Notes under the pieces: generated by a model
Told to the model about the DNA's origin: nothing
Databases searched by the model: none
Seen by the model: the letters and a program-made list of their open reading frames with translations, nothing else
Source of the DNA: Pseudobdellovibrionaceae bacterium
GTDB taxonomy: Bacteria; Bdellovibrionota; Bdellovibrionia; Bdellovibrionales; Bdellovibrionaceae
Reading direction: 5' to 3'
NCBI GenBank assembly: GCA_016719575.1
Contig: JADJYV010000009.1
Span: 4,823 to 68,822 of the forward strand
DNA: 64,000 nt
Made by a program: the position numbers and the translations under genes
In this document: in pieces, positions 62,439 to 64,000 of the stretch
Layout of the letters: each line of letters begins with the position of its first letter
How positions within the stretch are numbered: position 1 is the stretch's first letter

Positions 62439-62476
62439 ATTGGCGCTCCCCAAGGCTCTTTGTAGAGTCCGTTCGA
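62439..62476 (+). repeat. Dispersed repeat, diverged copy
   Basis: A-rich GCGAAAGAGAA, then ATTGGCGCTCCCCAAGG and GTAGAGTCCGTTCG. It lies right at the 3' end of the minus-strand gene at 62477, the same position relative to a gene as the strong copies. Confidence 0.45.
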
Positions 62477-62805
62477 TTACCTAAAAATCAGGGTTCGAAG
62501 GTCGTCTGGTCGCACTTTGTCTGGATCATCCATATACATGTTGTAAAATTCTTTTGAGGAAGGACGTTCTTTTCTGATTTTTTGCAAAGCCTTCCAATAT
62601 TTTTGTATGCCCCTTGGCGCTCGTAAGTTTCAAAGTCACCCGCTACATGAATGACATCTTGCCGGATTGTCCGATGGCTTTTCGACCTCAACGCCAATCC
62701 ATCCAGAGCCAAAAAGGCTGCCCCTTTCAAGATTGGACCAAAGGCTTCCTTCTTTTGAGTCAGCGAATCCACCAATGAGTAGATTTGTTTATAAGGGACC
62801 TTCAC
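62477..62805 (-). pseudogene. Hypothetical protein, frameshifted
   Basis: The frame VPYKQIYSLVDSLTQKKEAFGPILKGAAFLALDGLALRSK...VIHVAGDFETYE runs until about 62590. A second frame then gives KERPSSKEFYNMYMDDPDKVRPDDLRTLIFR, stop at 62477, a plausible protein end. The start may be further upstream in another frame. No family recognised. Confidence 0.35.
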
Positions 62806-62892
62806 TGGAATGGAGAAAATATAGAAGCCCTTTGTTTTATAAAAGTAAGAATCAACTTCATTTTTGTAAACATGGCTACTTCGCTTTCTTCT

Positions 62893-63196
62893 TTACCGGT
62901 TTTTTGCAGCGGCTTTAGGGGTTGAACTTTTCTTTACCTTTTTCTCAAGTTTTGACAGAGACCGTGAGCCTTTGCGGTCCATTTTTTGGATTTCCGCCTG
63001 GCTTCGCGTGAAAATGATTCCGGAACCAAAACCCAGTGAGCCATTTGCATGGGTCCGGCTTTCCAGGTTCTGCCCCAGATACTCCCATAAGAGATTCGTA
63101 CTGGTTGGCTTCCAGGAAGCTTGACGCCGATCCGACCACATGTTTCCAAACTAAAGCAAACACATCATCATCGGCCAGAGCATAACAACCGAACAT
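62893..63196 (-). pseudogene. Hypothetical protein relic
   Basis: Three overlapping frames each contain protein-like pieces (DDDVFALVWKHVVGSASSFLEANQYESLMG; LGQNLESRTHANGSLGFGSGIIFTRSQAEIQKMDRKGSRSL; a lysine-rich end KKVKKSSTPKAAAKNR). They suggest one small decayed gene with a basic tail. No family recognised. Confidence 0.3.
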
Positions 63197-63232
63197 CTTT
63201 TAGATGTTAGTTTGGGTAAACCTTGCCGGTGT

Positions 63233-63598
63233 TCAGAATTTCTTCGAGTTCAGCGATGCTTTGTAGCCATAGATCCGACCCAAATGCTTTCGGAAAATGG
63301 GGAATCTATTTGCTGATTCTGGAACTTGAGAGAGTGTTCCAAAGTCACAGACGACAGCCATTCTTCCCCAAATTTTGGCGACTGCAGGATGGTCTGCGGC
63401 TTTCTTTGCGGCTTCTTGATTGGCCACTCGAAATCTCAAGGATAGTTCAACTCAGTCGGACGACCGATGAATAGTTCTTTGCCTGTGGTGAGGGCCGTAC
63501 TCTTTGAGAATGGGAAAATGTTTTTGAACCAGCGTCTCGTTCTTTGGTTTTTCCATCTTCGGACGGTACAAAGCGATGACTACTTCGGGTTTACTCAT
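63233..63598 (-). pseudogene. Small conserved protein following an ArsR gene, frameshifted
   Basis: Starts at 63598 with MSKPEVVIALYRPKMEKPKNETLVQKHFPILKEYG, then after an indel TGKELFIGRSSD and AAKKAADHPAVAKIWGRMAVVCDFGTLSQVPESANRFPIF. This resembles the about 110-residue ferredoxin-like (dimeric alpha-beta barrel) proteins often encoded beside ArsR regulators. It overlaps the ArsR gene by 4 bases. Confidence 0.45.
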
Positions 63599-63912
63599 GG
63601 ATTTTTCTCCTCTTCAAACCAGTTAAGCCAACCTCCGACTACATGTCGAAGCTTTTGACGATTTAAAATATAGTGTCTTTCGCGACCGACCTTCTCGACT
63701 CGAATCAGGCCAGCCTCTTCGAGAATCGAAAGATGCCGAGTCATCATCAGCCAACCGCAACTAAACCGTTCAACGATTTGCCACGAGTCATCTCGCCGTG
63801 TCTTCCGAGGAGGACAACGAAGATGCGCCTTCTTGCCTCGTGAGCCGGGGCCGAAGAAGACCCCATCAAATTCTTCCAGTTCTTTTTCAGCGACTCTTTG
63901 ACATGGAAACAT
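63595..63912 (-). pseudogene. ArsR family regulator, frameshifted
   Basis: The frame begins MFPCQRVAEKELEEFDGVFFGPGSRGKKAHLRC and after about 40 residues passes into IVERFSCGWLMMTRHLSILEEAGLIRVEKVGRERHYILNRQKLRHVVGGWLNWFEEEKN, the recognition helix, wing and dimer helix of an ArsR-type winged helix. The segment between (GSRGKKAHLRCPPRKTRRDDSW) is in the wrong frame; the neighbouring frame reads RRRIFVVLLG-like. Two compensating indels would explain it. The likely partner is the small gene after it. Confidence 0.6.
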
Positions 63913-63970
63913 TTAGCAAAATGGCTAAATAAAAGTCAATAGCAAATTTTAGAAGCCCCTTGTCCTTCCT

Positions 63971-64000
63971 GAGACATAGGTAACAATTCATTCCGGACAC
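63971..64000. mobile_element. IS481-type end at the window edge
   Basis: GAGACATAGGTAACA, then TCCGGACAC: the reverse complement of the (C/T)ATGTCTC type end seen at 55.8 kb. An IS481-family element may lie just outside the window. Confidence 0.4.

Noticed and set aside
48199..62476. Direct identification of the repeats as integron attC sites
   Set aside because: The canonical RYYYAAC and GTTRRRY boxes cannot be placed convincingly at both ends of the repeats, so only a cassette-like layout is claimed.

Overview
The window looks like chromosome from a Bdellovibrio-like member of the Bdellovibrionota. This is inferred from protein families only: many exported hypothetical proteins, leucine-rich-repeat exported proteins, peptidoglycan-active enzymes (M23, VanX-type, L,D-transpeptidase), HNH-endonuclease repeats and an ImuA-ImuB-DnaE2 mutasome, in moderately AT-rich DNA. 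No rRNA or complete tRNA gene was seen, so placement rests on gene content.

Left part (1-6 kb): remnants of leucine-rich-repeat proteins, an acetyltransferase, then two divergent sets of small stress/envelope proteins (CsbD, a small exported protein and DUF1328 leftwards; DUF883/ElaB, YqjE-like and an AI-2E permease split by a 10-T run rightwards). At 5.9-6.4 kb lies a deleted, inverted copy of the 5' part of the HNH-endonuclease element at 28-29.5 kb.

6.5-13.7 kb is a DNA-damage block: dnaE2, imuB and imuA on the minus strand, a divergent abasic-site protein (SRAP/HMCES), then a periplasmic DJ-1/PfpI protein. 13.9-16.5 kb has a DUF1653-GNAT fusion, an exported HAD protein and a LysR regulator. 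16.6-23.8 kb is a complete CarH/LitR-type (B12 light sensor) regulon: the regulator with DUF3833, an exported protein, DUF2878 and an SDR leave on the minus strand, and an NTF2-like protein, FAD oxidoreductase, DUF1365 and a Cfa-like methyltransferase on the plus strand. A perfect 12-2-12 palindrome sits between them. 23.8-25.7 kb is an operon joining a baeRF3-like protein to a ribosome hibernation factor.

26-46 kb holds a CZB zinc sensor, the HNH element, PilZ, KatG, CorA, an ABC exporter, RsgA, M23 peptidase and a VanX-type dipeptidase with a tandemly duplicated N-terminal domain. The most unusual gene is at 39784-41319: a MerR DNA-binding domain fused to the core of a C-family (DnaE) polymerase whose catalytic carboxylates are mostly replaced.

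From about 46 kb the character changes. Most genes are short, many on the minus strand, and nearly all carry single-base indels. They include S41 peptidases (one with a partial duplicate), an APH-like kinase, an L,D-transpeptidase joined to a GT-B-like region, an M1-like peptidase with an altered zinc motif, GNATs, an AlkD-like protein, a HigB/HigA-like toxin-antitoxin pair and an ArsR regulator. A short repeat (core starting ATTGGCGTTCC) recurs in one orientation, usually just beyond the 3' end of minus-strand genes, giving a gene-cassette-like layout. IS481-type end sequences and an IS110-like remnant lie in the same area. Whether the indels are real decay or sequencing errors cannot be settled from sequence alone.
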